Source: Candidatus Abyssobacteria bacterium SURF_5 (lineage in GTDB: Bacteria > Abyssobacteria > SURF-5). Taken from it: a DNA stretch of 64,000 nucleotides. Position 1 is the first letter of the stretch; each line of letters begins with the position of its first letter. The DNA is taken from positions 24,334 to 88,333 of the forward strand of contig QZKU01000127.1 of assembly GCA_003598085.1 (NCBI GenBank), in the 5' to 3' direction. The notes below the pieces were generated by a model. That model had not been told where the DNA came from and did no database searches. It worked only from the letters and a program-made list of their open reading frames with translations. Below are positions 36,855 through 46,197 of the stretch, one piece after another. Position numbers and translations under genes: made by a program.

Positions 36855-36883
36855 AATCCTTCAGTCTGTAAAAAAATCCGACA
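36855..36883 (-). promoter_or_regulatory. Conserved upstream element (copy C), candidate enhancer/activator site
   Basis: On the plus strand AATC, eight bases, then TGTAAAAAAATCCGAC. It sits about 117 bp upstream of the -24 element. Its left half (CTTCAGTC) has lost the palindrome seen in copies A and B, which suggests that the TGTAAARAAAWCYGAC half carries the recognition. The rest of the 36643-36989 gap shows nothing else. Confidence 0.66.
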
Positions 36884-36989
36884 GTGGCTCGGCCGGAGAA
36901 CGAGCCCAGGGTCCGCCTCCAGCCTTTCGCTGCGCACCCCTCACGGGTTTAGCATGAACTTTCCCGCGACAGTTGACGCCCGCTTCTTT

Positions 36990-38192
36990 CTACCGTTTGG
37001 CTTCTTGGGCGTTCAGAGTCAGAGCCAGTTCCTGGTTTTTTTGCAACACCGTAATCGAGAAGCTTTCGCCCACCAGCGCGCTCCCGAATGCGGTAATTAC
37101 ATCATCGGCATTACGAATGGCCCTCGCATTCACGTGCGTAATAATGTCGCCCGCCCGCAATCCGGCTTGATCCGCGGGACTCCTCATTTCCACCGATCGC
37201 ACGAGCGCCCCGCCGGCAGGCAATCCGAGAGCGCGGGCAGTTTCTTCATCCACCGTTGCAACCGTGAAACCGAGCCACACATCACGCACTCTGCCGTACC
37301 GCTCCACTTCATCCAGTATCTTCTTCACACGGTTGATCGGGATTGCAAATCCAATGCCGAGTGAGCCGCCGCTTCGGGTGAATATGAACGTGTTGATGCC
37401 GATCGCCTCACCTTTGTAATTCACCAGTGGACCGCCGCTGTTGCCCGGATTGATGGCCGCGTCCGTCTGGATCATATCAACATAGACTCGCCCGCTGGGA
37501 TCCGGCTTGAACGATCGCATCTTGGCGCTTACCACCCCAAGCGTCACCGACGGGTGGGCGTCCTCAAGAAGATTACCGAAAGGATTTCCGATGGCGATAG
37601 CCCATTCACCCACCATCAGATCATCCGAGTCGCCCATCGCGACGTACGGCAGATTCTCCGCATCCACTTTGATAATGGCAATATCCGAGGGCTCATGCAC
37701 GCCCGCCAGTTCCCCCGTCAGCGTCAACCCATCGGGAGTCACAACGGTTATCTCCTCCGCGCCGTGGACCACATGCTCATTCGTGACAACATATCCGTCC
37801 GGCGACACGATCACGCCGGAGCCGATATTCGGAATCGCCTGCCGATATCTGTACAGCCGGCTGGGCGGCATGATATCGCCAAAAAAGAAGTGGAAAAATT
37901 CGTCGTACTCCGGGAAGTGCCCCCGCACAACCTGAGTGGTAACCACACCGATGCTGACTACGGCCGGACTCGCTTTACCGGCAGCATCCACAATCACCGT
38001 CCTCACTTCCTCCTGCGTGGGCGGCCGGCTCTGACCGGACGGTTGTGGCGGTTCAAGCGAATGCGAGTTGCGCGGCGCCTGAAGGATAAAGAGACCAGCC
38101 ACCGCCAACATCAAGAACGCCAAAGCAATGCCGCTTATGGCTCGATGAGGCGCAATCCGGCGCTTTTTCCGAAATTCTATCTTCTCGCTCAT
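36990..38192 (-). CDS. HtrA/DegP-like periplasmic serine protease with one PDZ domain
   Basis: The protein is 400 aa. An N-terminal membrane anchor (residues about 18-40, AISGIALAFLMLAVAGLFIL) precedes a trypsin-like domain with catalytic His in VVTNEHVV, Asp in PSDIAIIKVD, and Ser in INPGNSGGPLVN. One C-terminal PDZ domain follows (GGALVRSVEMRSPADQAGLRAGDIITHVN). A single PDZ and a membrane anchor fit the DegS/HtrA class of envelope-stress proteases. Its ATG shares one base with the upstream comB stop (TAATG), so the two are coupled. Confidence 0.94.
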   Translation of the reverse strand: MSEKIEFRKKRRIAPHRAISGIALAFLMLAVAGLFILQAPRNSHSLEPPQPSGQSRPPTQEEVRTVIVDAAGKASPAVVSIGVVTTQVVRGHFPEYDEFFHFFFGDIMPPSRLYRYRQAIPNIGSGVIVSPDGYVVTNEHVVHGAEEITVVTPDGLTLTGELAGVHEPSDIAIIKVDAENLPYVAMGDSDDLMVGEWAIAIGNPFGNLLEDAHPSVTLGVVSAKMRSFKPDPSGRVYVDMIQTDAAINPGNSGGPLVNYKGEAIGINTFIFTRSGGSLGIGFAIPINRVKKILDEVERYGRVRDVWLGFTVATVDEETARALGLPAGGALVRSVEMRSPADQAGLRAGDIITHVNARAIRNADDVITAFGSALVGESFSITVLQKNQELALTLNAQEAKR

Positions 38193-38923
38193 TACGACTT
38201 CCTCACTATCAGGCCGCCGTGCAAGACCGGAATAACAGAGAACTTATTGGCCTCGGCGGCGAATTCTATATCCTTCTCAAATCCCAATTCGACCAGACCC
38301 CTTCCGTGGGCGCTCTCCCTTTTCATCATGCCCGCAACATCATGCTGGTGCGCCCTCCAAAGCGCCACGGCTTCCTCGGCCCGCTCTGAAAGCTTGCGCT
38401 GCAGATCCTCAAGCAGCATTCCCGCACATGCGGTATCCTCGATGGAAGGTTCACCGCGGGTACCGGCACATACCATAAGAATCGGTTTTTCCACCGTTTT
38501 CAAAAAATCCGCAACAGCTTTTCCGTTCACAAATGCAGCCATTAATACCGTATCGGCTCCGGCGCAGGATCGGATGGCGCGCGTGCCGTTGGTCGTCGTG
38601 AAAATGATAAAGCGCCCAAAAATATTTTCGCGACTGTACTCGAGCGGCGAATTACCGAAATGAAACCCCTCTATTTTCAATCCATTGCGCTCGCCGCCAA
38701 GAAGATATTGTTTTTCCGCCGCAACCCGCCGCGCCTCCTCCGGCGTCTCCACAGGCAATATTCCCGCGCATTGGTTGGCAAGTGCGGTAACAATCGTAGT
38801 TGTCGCCCGCAGAACGTCGACCACAACGCAAACCGCCTTTTCTACCTTCTCCAGCTTCACCTCTTCGGCCGTGAGAAGAACATCCGCTCCCAAAGCCTCG
38901 ATTCCGCCTCTTGCTTTCTTCAT
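38192..38923 (-). CDS. comB: 2-phosphosulfolactate phosphatase-family protein (ComB)
   Basis: The protein is 243 aa. ComB family motifs: VVVDVLRATTTIVTAL, GERNGLKIEGFHFGNSP, FTTTNGTRAI and VCAGTRGEPSIEDTACAG. The family hydrolyses 2-phosphosulfolactate in coenzyme M synthesis, and relatives occur in many bacteria where the role is less certain. No ComA or ComC is in the window. It lies between a metallo-beta-lactamase-fold gene and htrA, an unusual setting. Confidence 0.88.
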   Translation of the reverse strand: MKKARGGIEALGADVLLTAEEVKLEKVEKAVCVVVDVLRATTTIVTALANQCAGILPVETPEEARRVAAEKQYLLGGERNGLKIEGFHFGNSPLEYSRENIFGRFIIFTTTNGTRAIRSCAGADTVLMAAFVNGKAVADFLKTVEKPILMVCAGTRGEPSIEDTACAGMLLEDLQRKLSERAEEAVALWRAHQHDVAGMMKRESAHGRGLVELGFEKDIEFAAEANKFSVIPVLHGGLIVRKS

Positions 38924-38932
38924 CCTATCTTC

Positions 38933-39697
38933 CTAAAGATTAACCGTTTGTCCCGAATATAGAATACCACATCCTATGCCATGGCTTAACAGGCGCCGCC
39001 GAAAGCGCTCCAAAGAATTCTCAAGCTCAAGGTCATATTCCGTCACCCTCTTCCCGGCAATAAGATCCACATATTTGCCGGCACAATCAAAATGCATGGG
39101 AATCACGTATTTCGGACGAATAGCCTTAGCCAGTTCTTCTGCATAATTGACGTCCATGCCGTCGGCTCCATTCAACCATGGATAGAATGCGCAGGAAACC
39201 TGAAGGATCGCGACGTCGATCGCTCGATCCTTCAGAAATTCAACGATTCCCCAGTCAAAACGGGTGTCACCACTGAAGTAAATGCTCCTCTCCCCCTCAA
39301 GAAGGTAGCCCAGTGCATTCCTTGACAATGGATGAACGGCCGGAACTCCCGTTATTGTAATATCCCCTCTCTTTATGACACCTCCCGGACTCAGATCATG
39401 AACATGGGGAACGCGCGCCCTCCGGGCCCGCAGGATTATTCCGGGCGGCCCGATGACAAGAGAATTCAGCCGGCGAGCAACCGCAAAAGCTTCTTGACAC
39501 ACATGATCGATGTGCCCGTGAGAGACCAGCATCAGGTCGCACCGTTCAATCGATTTCGCCCTCACACCGACCGGAAAAATGCGTCGGGCAAACAGCCGAT
39601 TGACAAATCCCGACGTCCCAAACCAGGGATCGGTGAATATCACCTGCCCGTTAAGCTCAAGCTTAAATGTAGAATGGCCAACCGCAAATATCTTCAT
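38933..39697 (-). CDS. Metallo-beta-lactamase-fold hydrolase, UlaG/YtkL-like
   Basis: The protein is 254 aa. Metal-binding motifs: SHGHIDHVC, the His in VPAVHPLS, the Asp in YFSGDTRFDW and the final IPMHFDC. The start MKIFAVGHSTFKLELNGQVIFTDPW is typical of the broad MBL-fold metal-dependent hydrolases (UPF0173-like). The substrate is unknown. It starts a minus-strand set with comB (9-bp gap) and htrA. Confidence 0.86.
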   Translation of the reverse strand: MKIFAVGHSTFKLELNGQVIFTDPWFGTSGFVNRLFARRIFPVGVRAKSIERCDLMLVSHGHIDHVCQEAFAVARRLNSLVIGPPGIILRARRARVPHVHDLSPGGVIKRGDITITGVPAVHPLSRNALGYLLEGERSIYFSGDTRFDWGIVEFLKDRAIDVAILQVSCAFYPWLNGADGMDVNYAEELAKAIRPKYVIPMHFDCAGKYVDLIAGKRVTEYDLELENSLERFRRRLLSHGIGCGILYSGQTVNL

Positions 39698-39775
39698 GCA
39701 TTCCTCGGTATATCGAACATTCTAATATTAACAGGCGAATTTGTATCCTTCAAGAACATTGTTCATGCCCTTAAG

Positions 39776-39804
39776 TTGCACCCCGACTGAAGGAAAGGTA
39801 TAAT
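39776..39804 (+). promoter_or_regulatory. Sigma-70-type promoter for the nucleotidyltransferase/cytochrome genes
   Basis: TTGCAC (39776-39781), a 17-bp spacer, then TATAAT (39799-39804), about 60 bp before the ATG at 39863. Confidence 0.72.
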
Positions 39805-39862
39805 AATCTGACACTTAGCTCAATCCGGACAAGCAGGCGATACATTTTATTACAATGACGCC

Positions 39863-40861
39863 ATGAACACGACCAGGAAAGTAAAAGCGGTGGTGGTTGC
39901 CGGAGATAAAGGAAAGAGCCATCCGGTTTTCGGAAAAAATAAGGCATTTCTCGAGGTTGCTGGTTTGCCCGTTGTGGCGCGCGTGATACTGGCGCTTAAC
40001 CTGGCGGATTCCGTTTCCGATATTTACGTGGTTGGGCCTAAAGAGCGTCTGGAAGAAAATTTTTCGTCTATCGATTTGCAGGCGAACCTGAAAAAACCCC
40101 TTCATGTCTATGAACAAGGAGCGACACTCTACGAGAATATCTGGAAAACCTTCTTGCAGACCATCCCTTCCTACCAACAGGGGAAGCCGGTTGAAGAAAT
40201 AATGCAAAGCAGCGAGGCGGATACGGTCGCCCTCGTGATTGCCGCCGATATGCCGCTTCTCACTTCTGCCGAAGTGGATGAATTCGTCTCAAAGTGTGAT
40301 ATGGAAAAGTATGATTATGTTGTCGGACTCACCAGTGAAGAGAATCTTAAATTTTACTACCCAGGTGACGGCAAAAAGGGAATTCGGCTCGCATACATGC
40401 ACTTTCGCGAGGGCAACTTCCGGCAAAACAACATGCATATGGTGCGTCCCTTCAAGATTAACAACCGCCATCTTGTCCAAACCATGTACGATCTTCGTTA
40501 CCAGAAGGAATTCGGGAATATTATCCGCTTCTCATGGGAAATAATAAAAAGGGAAGAAGGAAGTCTGCGGTCGTTGGGATATTATCTGCTGCTCCAGCTA
40601 TCGCTCCTGTTCGCCCGTCTCCGCTTGAGCGTTTTCTGCAATCTTATCCGCCACGCGACGCGGACCGATGCGGTGCTCAGATGTGTTTCAGACCTGCTGA
40701 AAACGCGCGTCGGCTATGCCGTTACGTCTTTTGGGGGCAGCGCGTTAGATGTCGACAAGGAGCGCGAGTACGAGGCAATAAAAGTCCGCTTCCTCGAGTG
40801 GATGAACTATCAACAGGAGAAGGGCCGGATGCATGTTTCCAGTTCGGCCCGGAATTCATGA
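39863..40861 (+). CDS. MobA/GlmU-like nucleotidyltransferase-fold protein
   Basis: The protein is 332 aa. The N-terminal half has an NTP-transferase fold: VKAVVVAGDKGKSHPVFGKNKAFLEVAG replaces the usual L-A-G-G-x-G loop, and VALVIAADMPLLTSAEVDEF supplies a metal-site Asp. The C-terminal 130 residues are helical with a hydrophobic stretch (LGYYLLLQLSLLFARLRLSVF) that may contact the membrane. The usual glycine-rich loop is degenerate (AGDKGKSH), so activity may differ. The substrate is unknown. It is followed after 61 bp by a secreted multihaem cytochrome gene. Confidence 0.75.
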   Translation: MNTTRKVKAVVVAGDKGKSHPVFGKNKAFLEVAGLPVVARVILALNLADSVSDIYVVGPKERLEENFSSIDLQANLKKPLHVYEQGATLYENIWKTFLQTIPSYQQGKPVEEIMQSSEADTVALVIAADMPLLTSAEVDEFVSKCDMEKYDYVVGLTSEENLKFYYPGDGKKGIRLAYMHFREGNFRQNNMHMVRPFKINNRHLVQTMYDLRYQKEFGNIIRFSWEIIKREEGSLRSLGYYLLLQLSLLFARLRLSVFCNLIRHATRTDAVLRCVSDLLKTRVGYAVTSFGGSALDVDKEREYEAIKVRFLEWMNYQQEKGRMHVSSSARNS

Positions 40862-40922
40862 GTTCGCCTCCGCTTCCGTTCGCATACAGGAGCGAATACC
40901 GGCACTCGTACGGGCAATTTCC

Positions 40923-42830
40923 ATGGCATTAAGGGAGAAGGCTTTTCGGGTGGTTCAATTTCCCCTGCTCTTTGCTGTATTTTTTCTTTTTTCATCTGTG
41001 GCAGGCGCAGAACAGAAAGAGGCGCAACTCAGAGGACGGGGCTGTCTCGGCTGTCACGAAGGCATCGAGTCAATCAATAGCAGGATGGCCTCCGAATGGG
41101 GCGCTGATCGAAGGTGCGAGGTCTGCCACTATGGGAATCCGGCGGGAGCCACAAAGCTGGAGGCACATGCAGATTTAATCGCTAACCCCGCAGATTTCAG
41201 AGTCATCGAGCGAACCTGCGGAAAATGCCACAGTGATTATGGAGAAATCGTGCAAGTGACGCTCAACGGGGTCGATAATCACGTTGGGCGGGTGCTTTGT
41301 TCCGTTATGGCAACCGCCGCAGGCGAAATTGCGGGCACCCGTTATCTTTGGAATGAGCAGAATACGAGGGACGCCGTCTATGCGGTTCGCGATGTCTCCG
41401 ATCTCGACCAAGCTCAGCCTCCCGGCGCCGTTCAACGCCTCCGCGAATTACCCCCGGCCTCTCATTCCGACGCTGATCATCTCCTGAGAAGTTCGTGCCT
41501 GCGGTGTCATCTCTGGACAGAAGATAAACAGAACCCCGATATTTTTCGTTCCGCGGGATGCGCAGCGTGTCATGTCCTCTACGATAAGAGTGGATTGAGC
41601 CAAACCGGCGATCCCACCATCCCAAAAGATGAACCCGGACACCCGATCCGGCACCAGATTACAACGGCTATCCCGACAGCTCAGTGCCTTATGTGTCACA
41701 ATGACGGCGGCTCGCGGATCGGCCTTAGTTATACCGGCTTGTCCGTCACCGATTCCGCCCTCGAGCGAAAACCTCCCGGGCCGACTGAGGAAACCTCCTA
41801 TGGCGCTTATCTCGTGCACGTTCCGCCGGACGTGCATTTCAGCCGCGGCATGGACTGCATAGACTGCCATGACACGATTGATATGCACGGAGACGGCAAC
41901 CTCTATTCCCGCCAGGAGTTCCAGGTCGGGATCCGCTGCGAGACATGCCACGGGACCGCTGAGAAACCGCCAGGTTTTAGGACCGAGCGCGGAGACCTCC
42001 TCAAAAACGTCGATATCGAAAACGGAAAACCGTATATGCTCACCAAGATTCACATGGAGAGACTTTCAATTCCTGTAGTGAGCTCAACGTCGGAATTCTC
42101 GTGGCTTCCCGATATATGGCATAAAGGACATCAGCGACTGGAATGCTACGCTTGCCACAGCACCGCGGCGCCCCAATGCTATACCTGCCATCTCATCCGT
42201 GATGACTCCAGGACGAGCCCCGTTGACTGGGCACAAGGCATCGGTGAAAAGCAGGCGGCTGAGCAACTGCCGGGAGCATGGAGCGGAAGAAAACTGCTGC
42301 AGGAATGGTTCGACCCGGCGCTCGGAGTCAATTCCCGCGGCCGCGTGTCTCCATTTATTCCCGGAGGCCAGTCAACTGTCTCCCACCTCGGCCCCGACGG
42401 CTCACTCAAAACCCTGAAAAAAACCTTCTCGACCGCAGCCGGCCTTTACGGCTTCTCAATGAATCCGGTGCAGCCACATACAACAAGCTCTAAGGCAAGA
42501 CCATGCTATTCCTGCCATTCCAGCCAAAAAGCGCTCGGACTCGGAACAGAAGGCTTGCTGGATTTGAAGAGATTCGGGCTCCCCGTCACCTTCCCCCCCG
42601 ATAAGATGGGCAATGAAGATGGGACAAGAATCCAGGATTCACCTCACGAAGGAGTGCGGCCCTTCTCGGGAGAAGAATTGAGAAAAATCTATCGCACAGG
42701 ATTCTGTGTCAGTTGTCATAGCGAACCGATCGAGAGAGCCACGCCCGCGAATTTGCCCGATTCGATGAAAGAAGCTGATGAATTGCATCAAAAACTGATC
42801 GAACTGCTTGTTACACCGAAAGAGGAGTAG
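40923..42830 (+). CDS. Secreted 12-haem cytochrome c
   Basis: The protein is about 635 aa from ATG 40923, chosen because it opens a good signal peptide (REKAFRVVQFPLLFAVFFLF, ending AGA before EQKE); the frame extends further upstream to 40833 over the previous gene's end. I count twelve CxxCH haem sites: CLGCH, CEVCH, CGKCH, CLRCH, CAACH, CLMCH, CIDCH, CETCH, CYACH, CYTCH, CYSCH and CVSCH. It should be exported and loaded with haem c in the periplasm. It resembles octahaem/multihaem oxidoreductase-type cytochromes, but no exact family is recognised. No quinol partner or porin is adjacent. Confidence 0.92.
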   Translation: MALREKAFRVVQFPLLFAVFFLFSSVAGAEQKEAQLRGRGCLGCHEGIESINSRMASEWGADRRCEVCHYGNPAGATKLEAHADLIANPADFRVIERTCGKCHSDYGEIVQVTLNGVDNHVGRVLCSVMATAAGEIAGTRYLWNEQNTRDAVYAVRDVSDLDQAQPPGAVQRLRELPPASHSDADHLLRSSCLRCHLWTEDKQNPDIFRSAGCAACHVLYDKSGLSQTGDPTIPKDEPGHPIRHQITTAIPTAQCLMCHNDGGSRIGLSYTGLSVTDSALERKPPGPTEETSYGAYLVHVPPDVHFSRGMDCIDCHDTIDMHGDGNLYSRQEFQVGIRCETCHGTAEKPPGFRTERGDLLKNVDIENGKPYMLTKIHMERLSIPVVSSTSEFSWLPDIWHKGHQRLECYACHSTAAPQCYTCHLIRDDSRTSPVDWAQGIGEKQAAEQLPGAWSGRKLLQEWFDPALGVNSRGRVSPFIPGGQSTVSHLGPDGSLKTLKKTFSTAAGLYGFSMNPVQPHTTSSKARPCYSCHSSQKALGLGTEGLLDLKRFGLPVTFPPDKMGNEDGTRIQDSPHEGVRPFSGEELRKIYRTGFCVSCHSEPIERATPANLPDSMKEADELHQKLIELLVTPKEE

Positions 42831-43562
42831 ATGAGATTTGCGATAATTTCCGATATACATTCCAACTTGCATGCGTTCACGGCGGTCCTGGAGGAGATAG
42901 CACAGCGGAAGGTCGAAGGCGTCTTTTTGCTCGGTGACATAGTGGGATACAACGCATTTCCCTCGGAAGTTATCGAGCTTGTCATCCGGAACAACATCCC
43001 CTCGATCATGGGAAACCATGATATCGTCTGCTGCGGCCTCGAAAATCCGATCTGGTTCAACTCGGCCGCCCGCGAAGCCTCTCTATGGACCCGTAAGCGC
43101 CTCTCCGAAGAAGAAAAGCGGTTCTTGCGCCAGATGCCGAACGAGCGGACGGTTCACGAAAATATCTTTGCCGTTCACGGCAGCCCGGTGTCCCGAGACG
43201 ACTATCTCATGGACTTGATGGACGCACTGAACAATTTCCAGCATCTGCCGAATAAAAACATCAACATCTGCTTGTACGGTCACACCCATATCCCCGCTAT
43301 CTTCAGCGATCGAGGCCCGTCTCACGACTTGGGATACGAGGGCAAACACATCCTGAATCCGCGCAACAGACACTTTATGAATCCGGGCTCCGTCGGCCAG
43401 CCCCGCGACGGCGACCCGAGGGCGTCTTTTGCCATTCTGGATCTCGAGGAGTTCTCCTTTGAGATCATTCGCATCAAATACGACATCGATTCCGCAATGC
43501 GCGCAGTCCTGAAGAGCGGGTTGCCGCAGTTTCTGGCGGAGCGACTGCAGGTTGGAGCCTGA
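42831..43562 (+). CDS. Metallophosphoesterase (calcineurin-like, YfcE/MJ0936 type)
   Basis: The protein is 243 aa. All phosphoesterase motifs are present: SDIHSNLHA, LGDIVGYNAFP, MGNHD, VHGSP and YGHTHIPA. The length and N-terminal MRFAIISDIHSN fit the small bacterial phosphodiesterase group. The ATG abuts the stop of the cytochrome gene (TAGATG), so translation is coupled. The substrate is unknown. Confidence 0.93.
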   Translation: MRFAIISDIHSNLHAFTAVLEEIAQRKVEGVFLLGDIVGYNAFPSEVIELVIRNNIPSIMGNHDIVCCGLENPIWFNSAAREASLWTRKRLSEEEKRFLRQMPNERTVHENIFAVHGSPVSRDDYLMDLMDALNNFQHLPNKNINICLYGHTHIPAIFSDRGPSHDLGYEGKHILNPRNRHFMNPGSVGQPRDGDPRASFAILDLEEFSFEIIRIKYDIDSAMRAVLKSGLPQFLAERLQVGA

Positions 43563-43612
43563 AATGCTTCCAAACCACCCAAAAAAAGAACGGTTGAAGC
43601 CTGCTTCCGCTT

Positions 43613-43642
43613 TTGTATCGATTAATGTTTTCATGATATAAT
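43613..43642 (+). promoter_or_regulatory. Sigma-70-type promoter for the signalling operon
   Basis: TTGTAT (43613-43618), an 18-bp spacer and TATAAT (43637-43642), just upstream of the hybrid kinase start at 43685. Confidence 0.6.
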
Positions 43643-43684
43643 AAATTGGTATTCACCAGCGGCAAAAAGGGGGAATTGATCGCG

Positions 43685-46192
43685 ATGCGCCGGCACATTT
43701 TCCGGTTCGGGCTCCGCTTCAAGATCACTGCATATATTTCTCTGGTCGTTATCTTAACTGCCGCCATTCTGGGCTGGTTTCTGGTTCGCCGGCAGGTCAA
43801 TGAAATAGCAGGACATTTGAAGGAGAAAGGAGCCGTCCTCGGGCGGAACGTCGCTTCCGCCAGCGAATATGGTGTATTAACTAATAATAACACCATCATC
43901 GAAAACATTATTGACGGCCTCGCCAACGAAAAAGACGTCGTCTATTGCATCATCTACGACGTCAATGGCAAACCGCTCTCCTCCACCACCAGCCTTCCCA
44001 GAGATATCGACGGCATCTCCCCCGCCGCCGCTTTTGAAGTGACCGAACGCGCCCTGAAGACCGACAGGCTCCTCATCCAGTCATTCACCGAAGACGAACG
44101 TCAAACGCCGGTATACGATATTGCCGCTCCTATCTTCACCGAAAAATCACCCTCACTTTCGGGGGAAGAAGTGCTCCTGGGATTGGGCGAAGATGACGTG
44201 GAAGCGATCCAGGAAAAAATCGGCGTCGCCCGCATCGGCATTTCCCTCGAAGAAATGAACAAGGAAATCAGGATGGCGCGCCGCACCATCGCAGAGGTTA
44301 CGCTCACCGTCGTTATTTTTGCGATCGCCGTTACCGTCTTCCTCGTTCGACTGATCGTCAACCCCGTCCGCCAACTCGCCGCCGCTACCCAGCGAGTGGC
44401 TAGCGGAGACCTTGACAAGCCCGTTGTCATCAATACAAACGACGAGATCGGCGAACTCGGAGCCTCCTTCAATAAAATGACCGAAGACCTGAAACGATAT
44501 CGGAACGAATTGAGAGAGTACAGCCGCACCCTCGAACAAAAAGTCGAGGTAAGAACCAAGGAACTCCGCCTCATAAACGAGGAGCTTCACCGCACAAACA
44601 GGCAACTCGAAGCCGTAAGCAAACTGAAATCGGAATTCCTCGCGAACATGAGCCACGAGCTCCGGACTCCGTTGAACGCTATCATCGGGTTTTCCGAAAT
44701 CCTGTGCGACCAGGCTTTCGGTGTCTTGAATGACAAACAAATGAAATACGCGCATAACGTCGTCGTCAGCGGAAAACACCTTCTGATCCTCATAAATGAA
44801 ATCCTCGATCTCGCCAAAGTCGAATCCGGCAAAATGGATCTCCACCCGGAGAGTTTCTCGGTGGAAACCGCAATGACGGAGATAATAAATTTCGCCCGCG
44901 GGCTCGCTTCGAGAAAAGATATCACGATCCGCAGGCGGTTTTCGCCGAAACTGGTCACCATCACAGCCGATCTCAAAAAGTTCAAGCAGATTTTCTATAA
45001 CCTGCTGAGCAATGCCATCAAGTTCACGCCGGAAGGCGGGACGGTCGAGGTTACCAGTGATTTGGTCGGAGACTTCGAAGCCTCCGGCGAAGAAGGATTC
45101 GTGCGAAGACGCTACGCCGAGTTCTGTGTGAAGGATAACGGAATCGGAATCGATACGGCCGACCAAGAACGCATTTTCGGCGAATTCCAACAAGTCGACG
45201 GATCGTATTCGCGCCAATACGAGGGCACCGGCCTTGGGCTCGCCCTCACAAAAAAACTGGTCGAGCTGCATGGAGGATCGATCTGGGTCGAAAGCGAAAA
45301 AGGCAAAGGAAGCGCCTTTTACTGGACTCTTCCCGTCACCGATGTCGATATCGTTGAACCCGTAAAGGAGACCACGGGAAAAAGCTCCTCCCGCACCAAC
45401 GGAAATCTGCTCAAGCCGGCGTCAACTGAGCAAAAAGCGGCGCTGGTAATCGATGACGACCCGATCTCGGCGGAATTGTTGCGAACCTACCTCGAAGAAG
45501 CCGGCTATCGCGTCCTGATCAGCGCCAGCGGCAAAGAGGGAATTGAGATCGCCCGGTCAACGCATCCTTCCGTAATCACGCTCGACCTCATTCTCCCCGA
45601 CAGCGACGGCTGGCATATATTGCGAGAGTTGAAAACTCTCAAAGAGACGGCTGATATCCCCGTCATCATCGCTTCCGTGCTTCAGGACGAGAAGGCCGGC
45701 GCTGACCTTGGCGCTTCGGGATATGTCGTGAAACCGATTTCGCGCGCTCAATTGATTGCCCGCATCGACGCCGTCCGCAACGGAAAAGAACACGAGCATG
45801 TGTCCAATGTCCTCGTCGTTGATACCGACGAACAATTCTGCGAATCCCTCGGGTCCGTCTTGGAAGATCGCGCCTTCACCGTTTCCCGAGCGCATTCCGG
45901 CGTCGAGGGAATCGAATTGATCATGAAGAATACACCCGACCTCATTTTCCTCGACATCAAACTGTCCGACATCAGCGGAATGGAATTGATCGAATTTCTG
46001 AAAATGGATGAAAAGACGAAGGATATCCCCATCATAGTCCTGAGCGACCAGGATCTCTCTAATGAGGAAAAAAATCTCCTCAGCGGAAAGGTGGAGGCAA
46101 TAGCAAAAAAGGAGCAGGGTACCAGGTGCGGATTCTTCAGTGAAGTTGACAAAGTGGAAAGCCTCATCCGATCCAGAAAGGAAATCGGGTAA
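43685..46192 (+). CDS. Hybrid histidine kinase: periplasmic sensor, HAMP, HisKA, HATPase, two REC domains
   Basis: The protein is 835 aa from ATG 43685 (an earlier TTG at 43646 lacks support). TM1 is at residues about 13-34, a 165-residue periplasmic sensor (ASASEYGVLTNNNTIIENII) follows, TM2 is at about 203-222, then HAMP (NPVRQLAAATQRVASGDLD). H-box NMSHELRTPLNAIIGFSE gives His 324; HATPase has LLSNAIKFTPEGG, VKDNGIGID and GTGLGLALTKKL. REC1 has Asp 634 in ITLDLILPDSDG; REC2 has Asp 757 in LIFLDIKLSDISG, but its Lys region (AIAKKEQG) is poorly conserved. It starts a five-gene set of phosphorelay proteins. Confidence 0.93.
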   Translation: MRRHIFRFGLRFKITAYISLVVILTAAILGWFLVRRQVNEIAGHLKEKGAVLGRNVASASEYGVLTNNNTIIENIIDGLANEKDVVYCIIYDVNGKPLSSTTSLPRDIDGISPAAAFEVTERALKTDRLLIQSFTEDERQTPVYDIAAPIFTEKSPSLSGEEVLLGLGEDDVEAIQEKIGVARIGISLEEMNKEIRMARRTIAEVTLTVVIFAIAVTVFLVRLIVNPVRQLAAATQRVASGDLDKPVVINTNDEIGELGASFNKMTEDLKRYRNELREYSRTLEQKVEVRTKELRLINEELHRTNRQLEAVSKLKSEFLANMSHELRTPLNAIIGFSEILCDQAFGVLNDKQMKYAHNVVVSGKHLLILINEILDLAKVESGKMDLHPESFSVETAMTEIINFARGLASRKDITIRRRFSPKLVTITADLKKFKQIFYNLLSNAIKFTPEGGTVEVTSDLVGDFEASGEEGFVRRRYAEFCVKDNGIGIDTADQERIFGEFQQVDGSYSRQYEGTGLGLALTKKLVELHGGSIWVESEKGKGSAFYWTLPVTDVDIVEPVKETTGKSSSRTNGNLLKPASTEQKAALVIDDDPISAELLRTYLEEAGYRVLISASGKEGIEIARSTHPSVITLDLILPDSDGWHILRELKTLKETADIPVIIASVLQDEKAGADLGASGYVVKPISRAQLIARIDAVRNGKEHEHVSNVLVVDTDEQFCESLGSVLEDRAFTVSRAHSGVEGIELIMKNTPDLIFLDIKLSDISGMELIEFLKMDEKTKDIPIIVLSDQDLSNEEKNLLSGKVEAIAKKEQGTRCGFFSEVDKVESLIRSRKEIG

Positions 46193-46197
46193 ATTCT

